A DNA stretch of 64,000 nt from Carboxydocella thermautotrophica (GCA_003054495.1 CP028514.1:794501-858500); one strand, 5' to 3'. Shown: positions 19,194-28,679, counted from the first letter of the stretch. Notes: generated from the sequence alone by a model not told the origin. Program-made: numbers and translations.

Positions 19194-20200
19194 TGCTGGC
19201 AGCAGACGGAGTTTTACAGAGCATTAAAAGAGGGGTAGTCAGTCCCCTTTATTTTATCTATGGTGAGGAAACCTGGCAGATTCGGGAGCTGGTACGGGCT
19301 TTTCGGGAGTTGCTGGCTCCCGCGCTGCGGGATTTTAATTTACAGGTACTGGATGGGAAGAACACTTCCTGGGAGCAGCTGGTAAACAGCGCCCGCACCA
19401 TTCCCTTTCTGGCTGAACGGCGGGTAGTAATCGTGGAAAACTGGCAGGCCCTGCTCGCGGGAGAAGGCGGGCAGGGGGAAGAAGTCTTTTTGAGCTACCT
19501 GTCTGATCCCAACCCGGCCACGACCCTGGTGCTGGTCCAGGAAGGCAAGCCGGATAAAGGGCGGAAAGCGGTGAAGGCCCTGGAAAAAGCAGCCCAGGTG
19601 GTGCAGTGTACCCAACCCAAAGGCAGTGAATTGCTGGAGTTTATCCGCAACCAGGCCAGGCAGCTGGGCTTGAGACTGGAAGAGGAGGCGATCCGGGAGC
19701 TGGCCCTGATGGCAGGTAGTAACCTGCCTTTGCTCCACCAGGAGCTGCAAAAACTGGCCCTGTATGCCCAGGGGGAGATGCTGAACAAGGACCAGATTCA
19801 GGAGCTGGTGGCCCCTAGTCCAGAAGCAACCATCTTTCAGCTGGTGGATGCGGTGGCTGAAGGGCGCTTTACCGCAGCCTTACCGCTGTTGAAAGAACTT
19901 CTTTTTCACGGGGAACCACCGGCACGCATCCTGTATATGCTTACCCGCCAGTTTCGCTTGCTCTGGCAGGCCAGTTTGCTGGCAGCACGGGGCTACGGGG
20001 ATAAGCAAATAGCTGCCCAGATCAATGCCCCCCCTTTTGCTGTTCCCAAATTACTGCGCCAGAGCCGCCGGTTTTCTGAGGGGGATTTCTACACCATCTG
20101 GGACATACTGCTGGAGGCAGATCTGGCCCTCAAAACCAGTCGCCAGGACCAGCAGCTGGTGCTGGAGCTGACAATTTTACGGTTGTGCGGAAAAAAATAA
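19193..20200 (+). CDS. holA: DNA polymerase III subunit delta
   Basis: 335 residues; the wrench subunit of the clamp loader that opens the sliding clamp. Recognised by YFIYGEETWQI-like start, RRVVIVENW, the middle AAA+ lid and the C-terminal collar (FLFHGEPPARILYMLTRQFRLLWQ). comEC-holA-rpsT is the usual Firmicutes order. TAATG overlap with comEC. Confidence 0.95.
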   Translation: MLAADGVLQSIKRGVVSPLYFIYGEETWQIRELVRAFRELLAPALRDFNLQVLDGKNTSWEQLVNSARTIPFLAERRVVIVENWQALLAGEGGQGEEVFLSYLSDPNPATTLVLVQEGKPDKGRKAVKALEKAAQVVQCTQPKGSELLEFIRNQARQLGLRLEEEAIRELALMAGSNLPLLHQELQKLALYAQGEMLNKDQIQELVAPSPEATIFQLVDAVAEGRFTAALPLLKELLFHGEPPARILYMLTRQFRLLWQASLLAARGYGDKQIAAQINAPPFAVPKLLRQSRRFSEGDFYTIWDILLEADLALKTSRQDQQLVLELTILRLCGKK

Positions 20201-20232
20201 AAACAGCAGGACTGTGAGCCTGCTGTTTTTTT
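20200..20232. terminator. Terminator between convergent holA and rpsT
   Basis: AAAACAGCAGG / CCTGCTGTTTTTTT with an 8-base loop; A-run and T-run on both sides make it usable in both directions. Confidence 0.88.
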
Positions 20233-20253
20233 AATGACTAATCTGTCGACAAA

Positions 20254-20520
20254 TTAGCCGGCGATTTGATTGAATTTCCTGGTTAAACGGGATTTGCGCC
20301 GAGCAGCGGCGTTCTTATGTAGAACACCTTTGGTAACTGCCTTGTCCAACAGGCGGCAAGCCTTAACTAAAGCAGCTTTGGCGGTATCCACATCAGTGGT
20401 GGCCAGAGCTTCATGGAAACGCCGGATGGCAGTTTTTACGGTGGATTTGATGGCAGCATTGCGCAGAGCACGCTTTCTGGCTTTGATAGCTCTTTTGGCT
20501 GCGGACTTGATGTTGGCCAC
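20254..20520 (-). CDS. rpsT: Small-subunit ribosomal protein S20
   Basis: 88 residues, basic three-helix protein that binds 16S rRNA: ANIKSAAKRAIKARKRALRNA at the start and AARRKSRLTRKFNQI near the end. GTG start at 20520 (V before ANIKS) lies after AAGGAGGTG; the longer frame from 20568 crosses that site. Confidence 0.96.
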   Translation of the reverse strand: MANIKSAAKRAIKARKRALRNAAIKSTVKTAIRRFHEALATTDVDTAKAALVKACRLLDKAVTKGVLHKNAAARRKSRLTRKFNQIAG

Positions 20521-20558
20521 AGATTTCACCTCCTTCGGGGTTGCAGTCAACAAAAGTA

Positions 20559-20587
20559 ATTTTAACATGAGTAACCCAAAAAAGCAA
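20559..20587 (-). promoter_or_regulatory. Promoter of rpsT
   Basis: Minus strand TTGCTT (20582-20587), 17-base spacer, TAAAAT (20559-20564). Confidence 0.6.
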
Positions 20588-20661
20588 GAGTATAAATTAA
20601 GAATAGGATATGGTCAATTGGGTATCCTAACGTTGAACGTAAAAACAAGGGGGTGAAAATA

Positions 20662-20991
20662 ATGCTGGGAGCGATTGTGCGTTTTATAGTCTCTGCCATA
20701 GTACTTATGGTTGTCAGTTTCCTGGTACCCGGCTTTAAGGTTGCCGGTTTCGTCGGCGCCCTGATAGCAGCAGCAGTTATTGCGATTCTGGGTTATGTGG
20801 CTGAGCTGGTACTGGGAGACAAAGTCTCACCGCGTAGCCGGGGTCTGGTCGGCTTTATTACCGCAGCGGTGGTTATCTATCTGGCCCAGTTTATCGTTCC
20901 GGCCCAGATCAGCGCTTCCATTCTGGGAGCATTGATTGCCGCTTTTGTCATCGGTTTGATCGATGCAGTGGTACCGACCATGATTCGCTAA
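20662..20991 (+). CDS. Small membrane protein of the 4-TM phage-holin-like family
   Basis: 109 residues with four hydrophobic segments (IVRFIVSAIVLMVVSFLVPGF, FVGALIAAAVIAILGYVAE, LVGFITAAVVIYLAQFIV, ILGALIAAFVIGLIDAVVP). It matches the PF04020-type membrane family called holin-like; no lytic role is implied. ATG 20662 follows AAGGGGG; GTG 20653 overlaps that site. Single-gene unit between rpsT promoter and a terminator. Confidence 0.85.
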   Translation: MLGAIVRFIVSAIVLMVVSFLVPGFKVAGFVGALIAAAVIAILGYVAELVLGDKVSPRSRGLVGFITAAVVIYLAQFIVPAQISASILGALIAAFVIGLIDAVVPTMIR

Positions 20992-21013
20992 CAGGAAAAG
21001 TTAAAATAAAAGG

Positions 21014-21043
21014 ACTGTCGGCAAAAGTGCCGGCAGTTTTTTT
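21014..21043 (+). terminator. Terminator after the holin-like gene
   Basis: ACTGTCGGCA / TGCCGGCAGT stem (one G-T pair), loop AAAG, T7 run. Confidence 0.88.
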
Positions 21044-21060
21044 GTTCTATTTGCCTGAAG

Positions 21061-21085
21061 GCCTGCATAGATATATTCTGCAGGC
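21061..21085 (+). repeat. Hairpin just upstream of the spoIIP ribosome-binding site
   Basis: GCCTGCA (21061-21067) pairs with TGCAGGC (21079-21085) across an AT-rich loop; the right arm abuts AGGAGGTGG. It may affect access to the site or simply be 5' leader structure. Confidence 0.45.
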
Positions 21086-21099
21086 AGGAGGTGGACAAA

Positions 21100-22128
21100 A
21101 TGCGGTTCAAAGGCAGGACAGCGGGCTGGTTAGCCCTGGGTTTGACTACTTTGCTGGCGGCCTGGTGGAATATTCCCACCCGGGCCCAGGTGGAGGCGGT
21201 AGATAAGGTGGGGCAAATAGCACCCAAAATGGATGCCCGTCAGATGTTACAGCGGGAATTGCCTTTGCTGGGAACGGAAATGATGTGGACAAGCCCGGAA
21301 TGGCTGCCGGTAGGCAAACCCCAGGTATATCTGGCCCAGGGGATTCCCTTCTTGCGAGTGATGGCCGAAGAGGAGGAATGGAATGACAGTGATAAACCAG
21401 TGGCCCGGACCGATAGGGTGGTGGATAGTGTCTATCAGCCCCAGGCTGATCCGCATGAAGAGGTCAAACCGGAACAGGTGCCGGGTTTAGGTCAGTTTCG
21501 CCTCTGGTTGCCAGCGGGACAGAAGGTTCCTCTGGTTGGGATTTATAATACCCATACTTCCGAAACCTATCGCCTTACTGATAAAACCGACAAGGTACCC
21601 GGGGAAAAAGGCGGGGTTTTTGCCGCTGCTTCCGCCCTGGCGGAAGAGCTGAGCAGCCGCTATGGCATTGGCGTAGTGCAGAGCCAGGCTATTCATGATG
21701 AAAACTGGCTTCTGCATAATCCCTATGCCAATTCGGCTGTGACGGCCCGGCAGATGCTGGAAAAGTATCCGGACTTGCAGCTTCTTATCGATATTCACCG
21801 GGATGCAGAAGTGCCCCGGGAGAACAGTGTGGTAAAAATCCAGGGCCGGGAGGCCGCCCGGATTATGCTGGTGGTGGGCACCAACAGCAGGGGCAATCAC
21901 CCCAGCTGGCAAAAAAACCTGGCTTTTGCCCAGCAGCTGGCAAAGCAGATTGAGCAACAATATCCAGGCCTGGTGCGAAAGGTGATGACTAAACCAGGCC
22001 GCTATAACCAGCATCTCCATCCCCGGGCTGTTTTGATTGAAATTGGGAGTACAAGCAATTCTACAGCTGAGGCAGAATACACTGCCCGCCTGCTGGCTAA
22101 AATGGTAGCAGATGTTGTCAAGAAATAA
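21100..22128 (+). CDS. spoIIP: Stage II sporulation protein P
   Basis: 342 residues. SpoIIP is a peptidoglycan amidase/endopeptidase that works with SpoIID and SpoIIM at the engulfing septum. Features: N-terminal membrane segment (LALGLTTLLAAWW), and the amidase domain with VGIYNTHTSETY (metal-binding His), DENWLLHNPYANS, LLIDIHRDAEVP and LIEIGSTSNSTAEA (catalytic Glu). ATG 21100 follows AGGAGGTGG. Shows the host forms spores. Confidence 0.95.
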   Translation: MRFKGRTAGWLALGLTTLLAAWWNIPTRAQVEAVDKVGQIAPKMDARQMLQRELPLLGTEMMWTSPEWLPVGKPQVYLAQGIPFLRVMAEEEEWNDSDKPVARTDRVVDSVYQPQADPHEEVKPEQVPGLGQFRLWLPAGQKVPLVGIYNTHTSETYRLTDKTDKVPGEKGGVFAAASALAEELSSRYGIGVVQSQAIHDENWLLHNPYANSAVTARQMLEKYPDLQLLIDIHRDAEVPRENSVVKIQGREAARIMLVVGTNSRGNHPSWQKNLAFAQQLAKQIEQQYPGLVRKVMTKPGRYNQHLHPRAVLIEIGSTSNSTAEAEYTARLLAKMVADVVKK

Positions 22129-22143
22129 AATCAGGAGTATAAT
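22115..22143 (+). promoter_or_regulatory. SigA-type promoter of the EamA transporter gene
   Basis: TTGTCA (22115-22120), 17-base spacer, TATAAT (22138-22143), starting in the last codons of spoIIP. Confidence 0.85.
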
Positions 22144-22179
22144 CGTTGTTAAGTATAGAGAGATAGGGGATGGGGACAG

Positions 22180-23070
22180 GTGCAATATTTATTACTGGTA
22201 TTGACAGCTTTTTTCTGGGGTGGGGCCTTTATTGCTGGAAAAGTGGCAGTAAAGACGACACCCCCTTTTGTCGTGGCTTTTTTACGTTTTCTGATAGCTG
22301 GTATTTTACTTTTGTTGCTACTGAGGCGTCGGGAGGGTTGGCCGGACTGGCGGAAGAAAGAAAATTTCTCTGGTCTTTTCTTTTTAGGTCTAACCGGGGT
22401 GTTTGGCTATAATCTGCTATTTTTTGAGGCTCTCAAACATACTTCTCCTGTCAATGGTTCCCTGATTGTGGCGGCCAATCCCGGAGTTACGGCTTTAATC
22501 AATCGCTTCTGGCATGGTGAAAGACTGGGTCCACGGCGCTGGCTGGGGATTCTGCTGTCCTTTACCGGGGTTACTCTGGTCATCTGCCGGGGAGATCTGG
22601 AGCTGCTGGCCAATTTGCGCTTTAATTTTGGCGATATTCTGCTGGTGGGCGCTACTTTGTGCTGGGCCCTTTATTCCATCAAAGGCAAAGAGGTCATGAA
22701 CAACTTTACTCCCCTGGCGGCCACGGCTTTTGCCTGTACGTTCGGGGCCTTATTACTCTTGCCTTTTGCCCTCTGGCAGGGGGGGCAACAGGGATGGAGC
22801 TGGCTGGGACAGGCCCAGCCCTGGCTGGCCATTATCTTTTTGGCAATTTTTGCTTCTGTGCTGGGGTTTGTCTGGTGGTACCAGGGAGTGCAGGCTATCG
22901 GGGCATCCCGGGCTGCCATTTTCATCAATCTGGTGCCCATTTCAGTGATGCTGATGTCAGCCCTGCAGGGGGAAAAGTTGACCTGGGTACAGCTGCTGGG
23001 AGCAGCCCTGGTGCTGGGTGGGGTTTATCTGACCTCCATGGCTAAAGTCCAGCCTGGCCGGGCACACTAA
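22180..23070 (+). CDS. EamA/DMT-superfamily permease
   Basis: 296 residues, about ten membrane segments arranged as two EamA repeats (LTAFFWGGAFIAGKVAVKTTPPF and LLVGATLCWALYSIKGKEV mark each repeat). Family members export amino acids, nucleotides or other small metabolites; the substrate is unknown. GTG start at 22180 follows GGGGATGGGG. Confidence 0.92.
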   Translation: MQYLLLVLTAFFWGGAFIAGKVAVKTTPPFVVAFLRFLIAGILLLLLLRRREGWPDWRKKENFSGLFFLGLTGVFGYNLLFFEALKHTSPVNGSLIVAANPGVTALINRFWHGERLGPRRWLGILLSFTGVTLVICRGDLELLANLRFNFGDILLVGATLCWALYSIKGKEVMNNFTPLAATAFACTFGALLLLPFALWQGGQQGWSWLGQAQPWLAIIFLAIFASVLGFVWWYQGVQAIGASRAAIFINLVPISVMLMSALQGEKLTWVQLLGAALVLGGVYLTSMAKVQPGRAH

Positions 23071-23103
23071 AAAGTAAAAGCCTGGTTGAAAGGATGGACC
23101 CCT

Positions 23104-23328
23104 GTGCAAAAACTGGTGCTGGTACTGGCACTGACGGTGACTTTCTGGGGAGTGGCAACAGCCTACTCTGTATTTGTCCACTGGGTGAAGCCGCCTGCTG
23201 ACCCCTGGCAACGAACGGTACAGGGGCTGGAGCGAAGCTTCAAAAAGGTGGAAAAGCGACTGACCGTGGAACTGGCGGCCCGCAGGGCTTTGCTGAAATA
23301 CTGGCGAAAGGAAGACGGACATGAGTAG
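23104..23328 (+). CDS. Small single-pass membrane protein, unknown function
   Basis: About 74 residues: one hydrophobic segment (LVLVLALTVTFWGVATAYSVFV) then a charged helix rich in Lys, Arg and Glu (GLERSFKKVEKRLTVELAARRALLKYW). No family recognised. GTG 23104 is chosen because GAAAGGATGG lies upstream; TTG 23086 is an alternative. It overlaps murJ by 8 bases. Confidence 0.7.
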   Translation: MQKLVLVLALTVTFWGVATAYSVFVHWVKPPADPWQRTVQGLERSFKKVEKRLTVELAARRALLKYWRKEDGHE

Positions 23329-24892
23329 CAAAAGCGGTGGAGTGGCCCGGGCGGCCGGTATTTTAATGGTGACCATGATATTAAGCCGCATCCTGGGACT
23401 GGTAAGGGATCAGGTGCTTACTGCCCGCTTTGGCAGCAGCCATTTAACTGATGCTTATCTGGCGGCTTTTACCATACCCGATTTGCTATATAACTTGCTG
23501 GTGGGTGGCGCCCTGAGCGCCGCCTTTATTCCGGTTTTTTCCTCCTACCTGGCCCGGGGGGAAGAGAAAGAGGCCTTTACTGTTGCCTCTACAGCTATCA
23601 ATCTGGTTATGCTGCTTCTCAGTCTGGGGACAGTGCTGGCCATGATATTTACCCCCGCTCTGATGCCCCTGGTAGCTTACAAGTTTCCTGCTGAGACCAG
23701 GGAAATAACCATTTATCTGACCCGCATTATGTTGCCTTCGGTGCTATTTACCGCCCTTAACGGGCTGATGATGGGCATTCTCAATTCCTACAAGCATTTT
23801 ACCGCTCCGGCGGTAGGGGCACTCTGGTATAATGTGGCCATCATCCTGGCTGGTTGGTTTCTCGCCCCCTGGCTGGGGATTGCAGCCTTTCCGGTGGGGG
23901 TCTTGCTGGGAGTAATGGCCAATTTCCTCTGGCAGTTGCCCCGGGTGAAAAAAATAGGCTTTCGTTACCGGCCGGTACTGGAGCTCCGGCATCCTGGCCT
24001 GCAAAAAATGCTGTGGCTGATGTTACCGGCTTTACTGGGGCTGGCGGCCAATCAGATCAATCTGATTATCAATCAGAATCTGGCTTCCGGACTGGATGCA
24101 GGCAGTATCACAGCCCTACGGGTAGCCAACCGCCTGATGGCGGTACCTCTGGGGGTTTTTGCCTTTGCGATTGGGGCTGCGGTTTTTCCCACCCTTACCT
24201 CACTGGCGGCTGTGGGCAAAATGTCGGAATTCAAAAACACTCTGCTGGATGGCCTGCGTTCGGTTTTTTTCATTACCCTGCCGGCAGCCGCAGGTCTGAT
24301 GGCATTAGCAGAACCCATTGTGCGCCTGCTGTTTCAGCAGGGCAAGTTTTCTGCTGCTGATACCCGGCTGACAGCCCTGGCCCTGTTCTGGTATTGTCTC
24401 GGCCTTTTTGCCCAGGGAGCGGTGCTGGTGGTAACCCGGGCTTTTTATGCTTTGCAGGATACCACTACTCCTGTAAGTGTGGCAGTGGTAACAATCTTAA
24501 TCAACTATCTACTGAATGTAGCTATGGTGGAGCGCTTTGCAGCGCCCGGGCTGGCTTTTGGTTATTCGGTTACCGGTATTATCAATTTCCTGGCTTTGCT
24601 TTATCTTTTGCGGCGCAAGACCGGGCCTCTCGGACTGTCCCAGCTGGTGCGTTCCTGGGGCAAGGGCAGTACAGCTGCTCTGGTGATGGGGATAGCGGTT
24701 TATTTCCTGGACCAGGGGCTGGTGCAGGTGGTCCCGGTCAGCCAGAAGGGAGGGCAGTTGCTGGAAGTACTGCTCACTGTGACAAGTGGAGCTGCCCTGT
24801 ACTGGTTGCTGGCTCGCCTCTTCAAAATGCAGGAAGCGGAACAGGTGCGCCAGCTGGTGGTGCGGCGTTTGAACAGGCAACGAGCGGCTTAG
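23321..24892 (+). CDS. murJ: Lipid II flippase MurJ
   Basis: 523 residues with about 14 membrane segments; MOP superfamily flippase that moves lipid-linked peptidoglycan precursor outward. Start with AAGILMVTMILSRILGLVRDQVLTARFG and segments DAYLAAFTIPDLLYNLLVGGALSAAFIPVFS are diagnostic. Overlaps the small upstream gene by 8 bases. Confidence 0.95.
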   Translation: MSSKSGGVARAAGILMVTMILSRILGLVRDQVLTARFGSSHLTDAYLAAFTIPDLLYNLLVGGALSAAFIPVFSSYLARGEEKEAFTVASTAINLVMLLLSLGTVLAMIFTPALMPLVAYKFPAETREITIYLTRIMLPSVLFTALNGLMMGILNSYKHFTAPAVGALWYNVAIILAGWFLAPWLGIAAFPVGVLLGVMANFLWQLPRVKKIGFRYRPVLELRHPGLQKMLWLMLPALLGLAANQINLIINQNLASGLDAGSITALRVANRLMAVPLGVFAFAIGAAVFPTLTSLAAVGKMSEFKNTLLDGLRSVFFITLPAAAGLMALAEPIVRLLFQQGKFSAADTRLTALALFWYCLGLFAQGAVLVVTRAFYALQDTTTPVSVAVVTILINYLLNVAMVERFAAPGLAFGYSVTGIINFLALLYLLRRKTGPLGLSQLVRSWGKGSTAALVMGIAVYFLDQGLVQVVPVSQKGGQLLEVLLTVTSGAALYWLLARLFKMQEAEQVRQLVVRRLNRQRAA

Positions 24893-24912
24893 CTCTTGCC
24901 TGTATTTTTTTT
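24874..24912 (+). terminator. Terminator overlapping the murJ stop
   Basis: CAGGCAACGAGC pairs with GCTCTTGCCTG (one bulged C), loop GGCTTA, then TATTTTTTTT. Confidence 0.85.
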
Positions 24913-24930
24913 CACCTCGGAGAAATACTA
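24901..24930 (+). promoter_or_regulatory. Candidate SigG-type promoter of the gerA-gerB-gerC operon
   Basis: TGTATT (24901-24906), 17-base spacer, AATACTA (24924-24930), close to the forespore SigG pattern (TGAATA...CATACTA). The -35 overlaps the murJ terminator T-run, so it could be chance. Confidence 0.35.
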
Positions 24931-24968
24931 ACCTCAGCAGGCAGAGTTTGGCTGAACGAGGTGAGAGT

Positions 24969-26468
24969 ATGCGCTGGTTCGGGGGTAAAAAGAGCAATTC
25001 GCTGAAAGCACGGGTTCAGTACCTGCAGGGACGGTTTCAACAGGCCCCTGATTTTACTATTCGCTATTTTCGCATTGGCAAAAGCCTGGAACAGGAAGGC
25101 GCCATTGTTTTCTTGAAAGGCATTGTTGATCGCACCATGGTCCATGCCGATATTCTGCGGCCTTTGCTGATCTGGGGGCGGCAGACGGAGAGCGTGGACT
25201 GGCAGGCAACAGAATCTTTGTTGTTATCGGTAGGGCAAATCAAGGAACTGGGAAACATAGAGGAGGGGGTACAGTCCCTGTTGCGCGGGGATACCCTCTT
25301 GTTGCTGGATGGGCTGGACCTGATTTATGCCATCAATACCCGGGGCTGGGAAAAACGGGGCATAACGGAACCCTCCTCGGAGCCGGTTATTCGTGGTCCT
25401 CATGATGGCTTTACGGAAACCCTGGTCACTAACCTGTCCCAAATTCGGCGGCGGCTGAAAACCACCCGGCTCAAAGCCAAACGTTATCAGGTGGGGAGAT
25501 ATAGCAAGACTGATGTGGCTTTGCTTTACCTGGATGGTATCGCCAATCCCCAGGTAATCGAGGAGCTGGAGAAACGGATCGAACAGCTGGATCTGGATGC
25601 TTTGCAAAGCAGTGGCCAACTGGAACAACTGATCGAAGATAATCCCTATTCTCCTTTTCCCCAGATTCAGTCCACCGAGCGACCGGACAAAGCAGTGGCC
25701 AATTTACTGGAGGGCCGGGTGGTTTTGGTGGTGGATGGTAGCCCCCAGGTGCTGATTGCCCCGTCGGTTTTCAGCCAGTTTTACCAGAGTCCAGAGGATT
25801 ACGGTTCCCGCTGGCTAATGGCCACTTTTGTGCGCCTGATGAGGCTGGGCGGGTTCATAGTGGCTCTGACTCTGCCGGCAATTTATATTGCCTTGATTTC
25901 TTTCAATTATGAGATGATACCTCTGCGTTTATTGATACCTCTGGCGGAAAGCCGTTCCCGGGTGCCTTTTCCGCCCATAGTTGAGGCAATGCTGATGGAA
26001 ATAACCATTGAGCTGTTGCGGGAAGCGGGGATTCGCCTGCCCAGCCCTATCGGACAAACTATCGGTATCGTGGGCGGTCTGGTGGTGGGCCAGGCGGCCG
26101 TGCAGGCTGGCCTGGTCTCCAATGTTATGGTAATTGTAGTAGCGGTGACAGCCATTGCATCTTTTGTGGTGCCTACCTATGATGTGGGCTTTTCGGTACG
26201 GCTTTTGCGTTTCCCCCTTATGTTTCTGGCCTCAGCCTTTGGGCTGGTGGGGATTGCAGTGGGTTTGACCATGTTGCTGGCCCATCTGGCTATTCTGGAG
26301 TCGGTAGGTACTCCTTATGCCCTGGGTATCAGCCCCTTGCGCCTTAAGGACTGGCTGGATTCAGCTATTCGCGCGCCTAGCTGGTTTCTGAATCAGCGGC
26401 CTACCATCGGTCATCCCTTGAACCGGACCAGACAGCAGACGGGAAAGGGGGAGAAAAAGCATGAGTAA
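24969..26468 (+). CDS. Spore germination protein, GerA family (receptor subunit A)
   Basis: 499 residues. GerA-type subunit of a nutrient germinant receptor in the spore inner membrane. N-terminal soluble half (about 1-280) then five or six membrane segments; FVRLMRLGGFIVALTLPAIYIALISFNYEMIP and IGIVGGLVVGQAAVQAGLVSNVMVIVVAVTAIASF are characteristic. ATG 24969 follows GAGGTGA. First of a gerA-gerB-gerC set. Confidence 0.95.
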   Translation: MRWFGGKKSNSLKARVQYLQGRFQQAPDFTIRYFRIGKSLEQEGAIVFLKGIVDRTMVHADILRPLLIWGRQTESVDWQATESLLLSVGQIKELGNIEEGVQSLLRGDTLLLLDGLDLIYAINTRGWEKRGITEPSSEPVIRGPHDGFTETLVTNLSQIRRRLKTTRLKAKRYQVGRYSKTDVALLYLDGIANPQVIEELEKRIEQLDLDALQSSGQLEQLIEDNPYSPFPQIQSTERPDKAVANLLEGRVVLVVDGSPQVLIAPSVFSQFYQSPEDYGSRWLMATFVRLMRLGGFIVALTLPAIYIALISFNYEMIPLRLLIPLAESRSRVPFPPIVEAMLMEITIELLREAGIRLPSPIGQTIGIVGGLVVGQAAVQAGLVSNVMVIVVAVTAIASFVVPTYDVGFSVRLLRFPLMFLASAFGLVGIAVGLTMLLAHLAILESVGTPYALGISPLRLKDWLDSAIRAPSWFLNQRPTIGHPLNRTRQQTGKGEKKHE

Positions 26469-27564
26469 AACGGCACCAGCAGGCAAACTTACCCGACAAC
26501 AGCTGTTTTTCCTTATTTCCGGGATCCAGATCGGGGTGGGTATACTTTCCTTGCCAGCTGGTTTGCACAAGGTTGCCCGCCAGGATGGCTGGATTTCCGC
26601 CTTTATTGCGGGTTTAATGGCTGCCCTGGGACTGGTGTTTATCCATCTGGTTTGCCGCCGCTTTCCCGGACAGGCCCTTTATGATATTCTGGACAGCGTT
26701 TGGGGGAAATATCTGGGTAAATTCTGGACTGGATTGTTTATTATCTATTTCTGGGCTACAGGGGCGGTAATTTTCCGTATATATTTGGAAATCCTGCAAA
26801 TCTGGATGCTGCCCCTGACACCGCGCTGGGTCCTGATTATCCTTTTGATGTTACCAGTTTTTTACCTGGTATTCAATGGGTTGACTGTACTGGGACGTTT
26901 TGCGGAAATGCTGTTTCTCATCAGTGCCTGGATTGTGATCCTTCTTTATTTCCCTCTGCGGGAGGCTCACTGGTATTATCTCAAACCCATCGGTACGGCA
27001 GGCCTGAAAGCCATCCTGCTGGGGAGTTTTAAAGCAGCTCTGGCTATGCTGGGGTTTGAGTTTTACTGGCTGGCCTATCCCTATACCAGTCCACGGCGGC
27101 GCTTGCTCTTCTGGGCCCTGGCTGCCAACGGCCTGGTTACTATTCTCTACATGGCAGTAACAGTAATTGCTTTTGCTTTTTATAGCCCGGAGGAGATTGA
27201 AAGCTGGCGCTGGCCGACTCTAGGCCTACTCAAGGTGATTCAGTTTTCTTTTATTGAGCGGATGGAATATGTGATTTTAGCTCTTTGGGTGCCGGTAGTC
27301 CTTTTGACTGTGATTGGGATGTTTTATGGTGCCGGTTTAGGAACAGCGCATTTGCTGAAGCGTGAGGATCATCGTTATCTAACTTTGCTTCTGGTCCTGC
27401 TGGCAGGGGTTGTCGACATATTTTTACCTGATGCTGATAAATTGAGTAAACTGGGAGATTATCTGGGTTATGCCGGTTTAGGGCTGGGGATCCTCCTGCC
27501 AGGACTAAGCTGGTTGCTGGCCAGTTTGCTGCCCAGGGGAGGGATGAGGAATGAAAGGAATTAA
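26461..27564 (+). CDS. Spore germination permease, GerB family
   Basis: 367 residues, ten membrane segments, APC-superfamily endospore germination permease. It begins with KLTRQQLFFLISGIQIGVGILSLPAG, the family start. It probably binds the germinant amino acid or sugar with the GerA and GerC subunits. Overlaps the gerA-type gene by 8 bases and the gerC-type gene by 14. Confidence 0.95.
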   Translation: MSKTAPAGKLTRQQLFFLISGIQIGVGILSLPAGLHKVARQDGWISAFIAGLMAALGLVFIHLVCRRFPGQALYDILDSVWGKYLGKFWTGLFIIYFWATGAVIFRIYLEILQIWMLPLTPRWVLIILLMLPVFYLVFNGLTVLGRFAEMLFLISAWIVILLYFPLREAHWYYLKPIGTAGLKAILLGSFKAALAMLGFEFYWLAYPYTSPRRRLLFWALAANGLVTILYMAVTVIAFAFYSPEEIESWRWPTLGLLKVIQFSFIERMEYVILALWVPVVLLTVIGMFYGAGLGTAHLLKREDHRYLTLLLVLLAGVVDIFLPDADKLSKLGDYLGYAGLGLGILLPGLSWLLASLLPRGGMRNERN

Positions 27565-28648
27565 AACCCTGGCTCTGGGCTTGATTCTATTAATCACCAG
27601 TGGTTGCTGGGATGCCAGACCCCTGGAAGAAAGTACCATCACCCTGAGTGTGGGGATTGACCGGGATGAACGGGGACGGTTGCTCATGACCACCGTGGCT
27701 CCAGTGCTGGAGGAAGATGCGAAAAAGAAGGTACTGGTTGTCTCCACTCTGGCCCATACTCCCCGCCAGGCTCGCATGAATCTGGACCGGATGTTACCAA
27801 ATCCGATCAGTGGTGGTAAACTCCAATTTATTTTGATCGGTGAGGAACAAGCCCGAAATGGTATCCGGGGTATCATGGATGTGTTTTTCCGGGATCCTGG
27901 CAATCCTTCTACTGCCTATGTGGGAGTAGTGGAGGGCAAGGCCCAGGAGCTCTTTATGCAGGAATATCCTGATAAGCCCCGCATTTCCCTTTACCTGGCC
28001 AGCCTGGTCAAACACGGTAAGGGGGAAGGAAAGGTGATACCTGTTACAGTGCAGCGCCTGCGCACCATGATGTATGATGAAGGCCAGGATACCTTTTTGC
28101 CCTATTTTCGCCGGGGGTCCAAGGAAGTTAGCCTGGCTGGCACTGCCTTGTTTATAGAGGACAAATTCCAAACAGTCCTGCCGCCACGGGAAAGCGCCTG
28201 GCTCTCCCTGGTTAACGGCGATACCAGCAGAATAAAACTTACTATGCGCTGGCGCAAGGATGAACTGGAAACACCTGATGACTTCCTTTCGGTCTGTTAT
28301 TTTGCCGAGGATCGGGACTTCAAGGTGCATAAAGGAGAGGGGTGGAAAGTGGAAATAAATCTAAAAACCAGGACGTCCCTGGAGGAAGTTCCCTGGGATT
28401 TAGATTTAAGTGATAAAAAAACTGTCAAGAAAATACAGAGTTTTTTAAGTCAGGAAGCTCAGAGGGAAATAATGAATATGTTGCGGTTTGTACAGAAAGT
28501 GCCTGCTGATGTCCTGGGTGTGGGCCAGCGGATACGGGCAGAGTTCCCGCGGGAATGGCAAAAAATGGACTGGAGGCAGGAATTTCCCCGGGTAAAGTTT
28601 CAGGTCAAGGTTCAGGTGGATATTGCCCGCACTGGATTGACCAAATAG
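27551..28648 (+). CDS. Spore germination lipoprotein, Ger(x)C family
   Basis: 365 residues. Signal peptide with lipobox LLITSGCWDARPLEE (Cys at about 17 is lipidated), then GerC domains (SVGIDRDERG, GGKLQFILIGEEQARNGI, and the C-terminal VPADVLGVGQRIRAEFP). Third subunit of the germinant receptor. Family certain, germinant unknown. Confidence 0.95.
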   Translation: MKGIKTLALGLILLITSGCWDARPLEESTITLSVGIDRDERGRLLMTTVAPVLEEDAKKKVLVVSTLAHTPRQARMNLDRMLPNPISGGKLQFILIGEEQARNGIRGIMDVFFRDPGNPSTAYVGVVEGKAQELFMQEYPDKPRISLYLASLVKHGKGEGKVIPVTVQRLRTMMYDEGQDTFLPYFRRGSKEVSLAGTALFIEDKFQTVLPPRESAWLSLVNGDTSRIKLTMRWRKDELETPDDFLSVCYFAEDRDFKVHKGEGWKVEINLKTRTSLEEVPWDLDLSDKKTVKKIQSFLSQEAQREIMNMLRFVQKVPADVLGVGQRIRAEFPREWQKMDWRQEFPRVKFQVKVQVDIARTGLTK

Positions 28649-28650
28649 GA

Positions 28651-28679
28651 TTGCTCCTCAGGGCAGAAAATGCTATAAT
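28651..28679 (+). promoter_or_regulatory. Promoter of lepA
   Basis: TTGCTC (28651-28656), 17-base spacer, TATAAT (28674-28679). Confidence 0.7.
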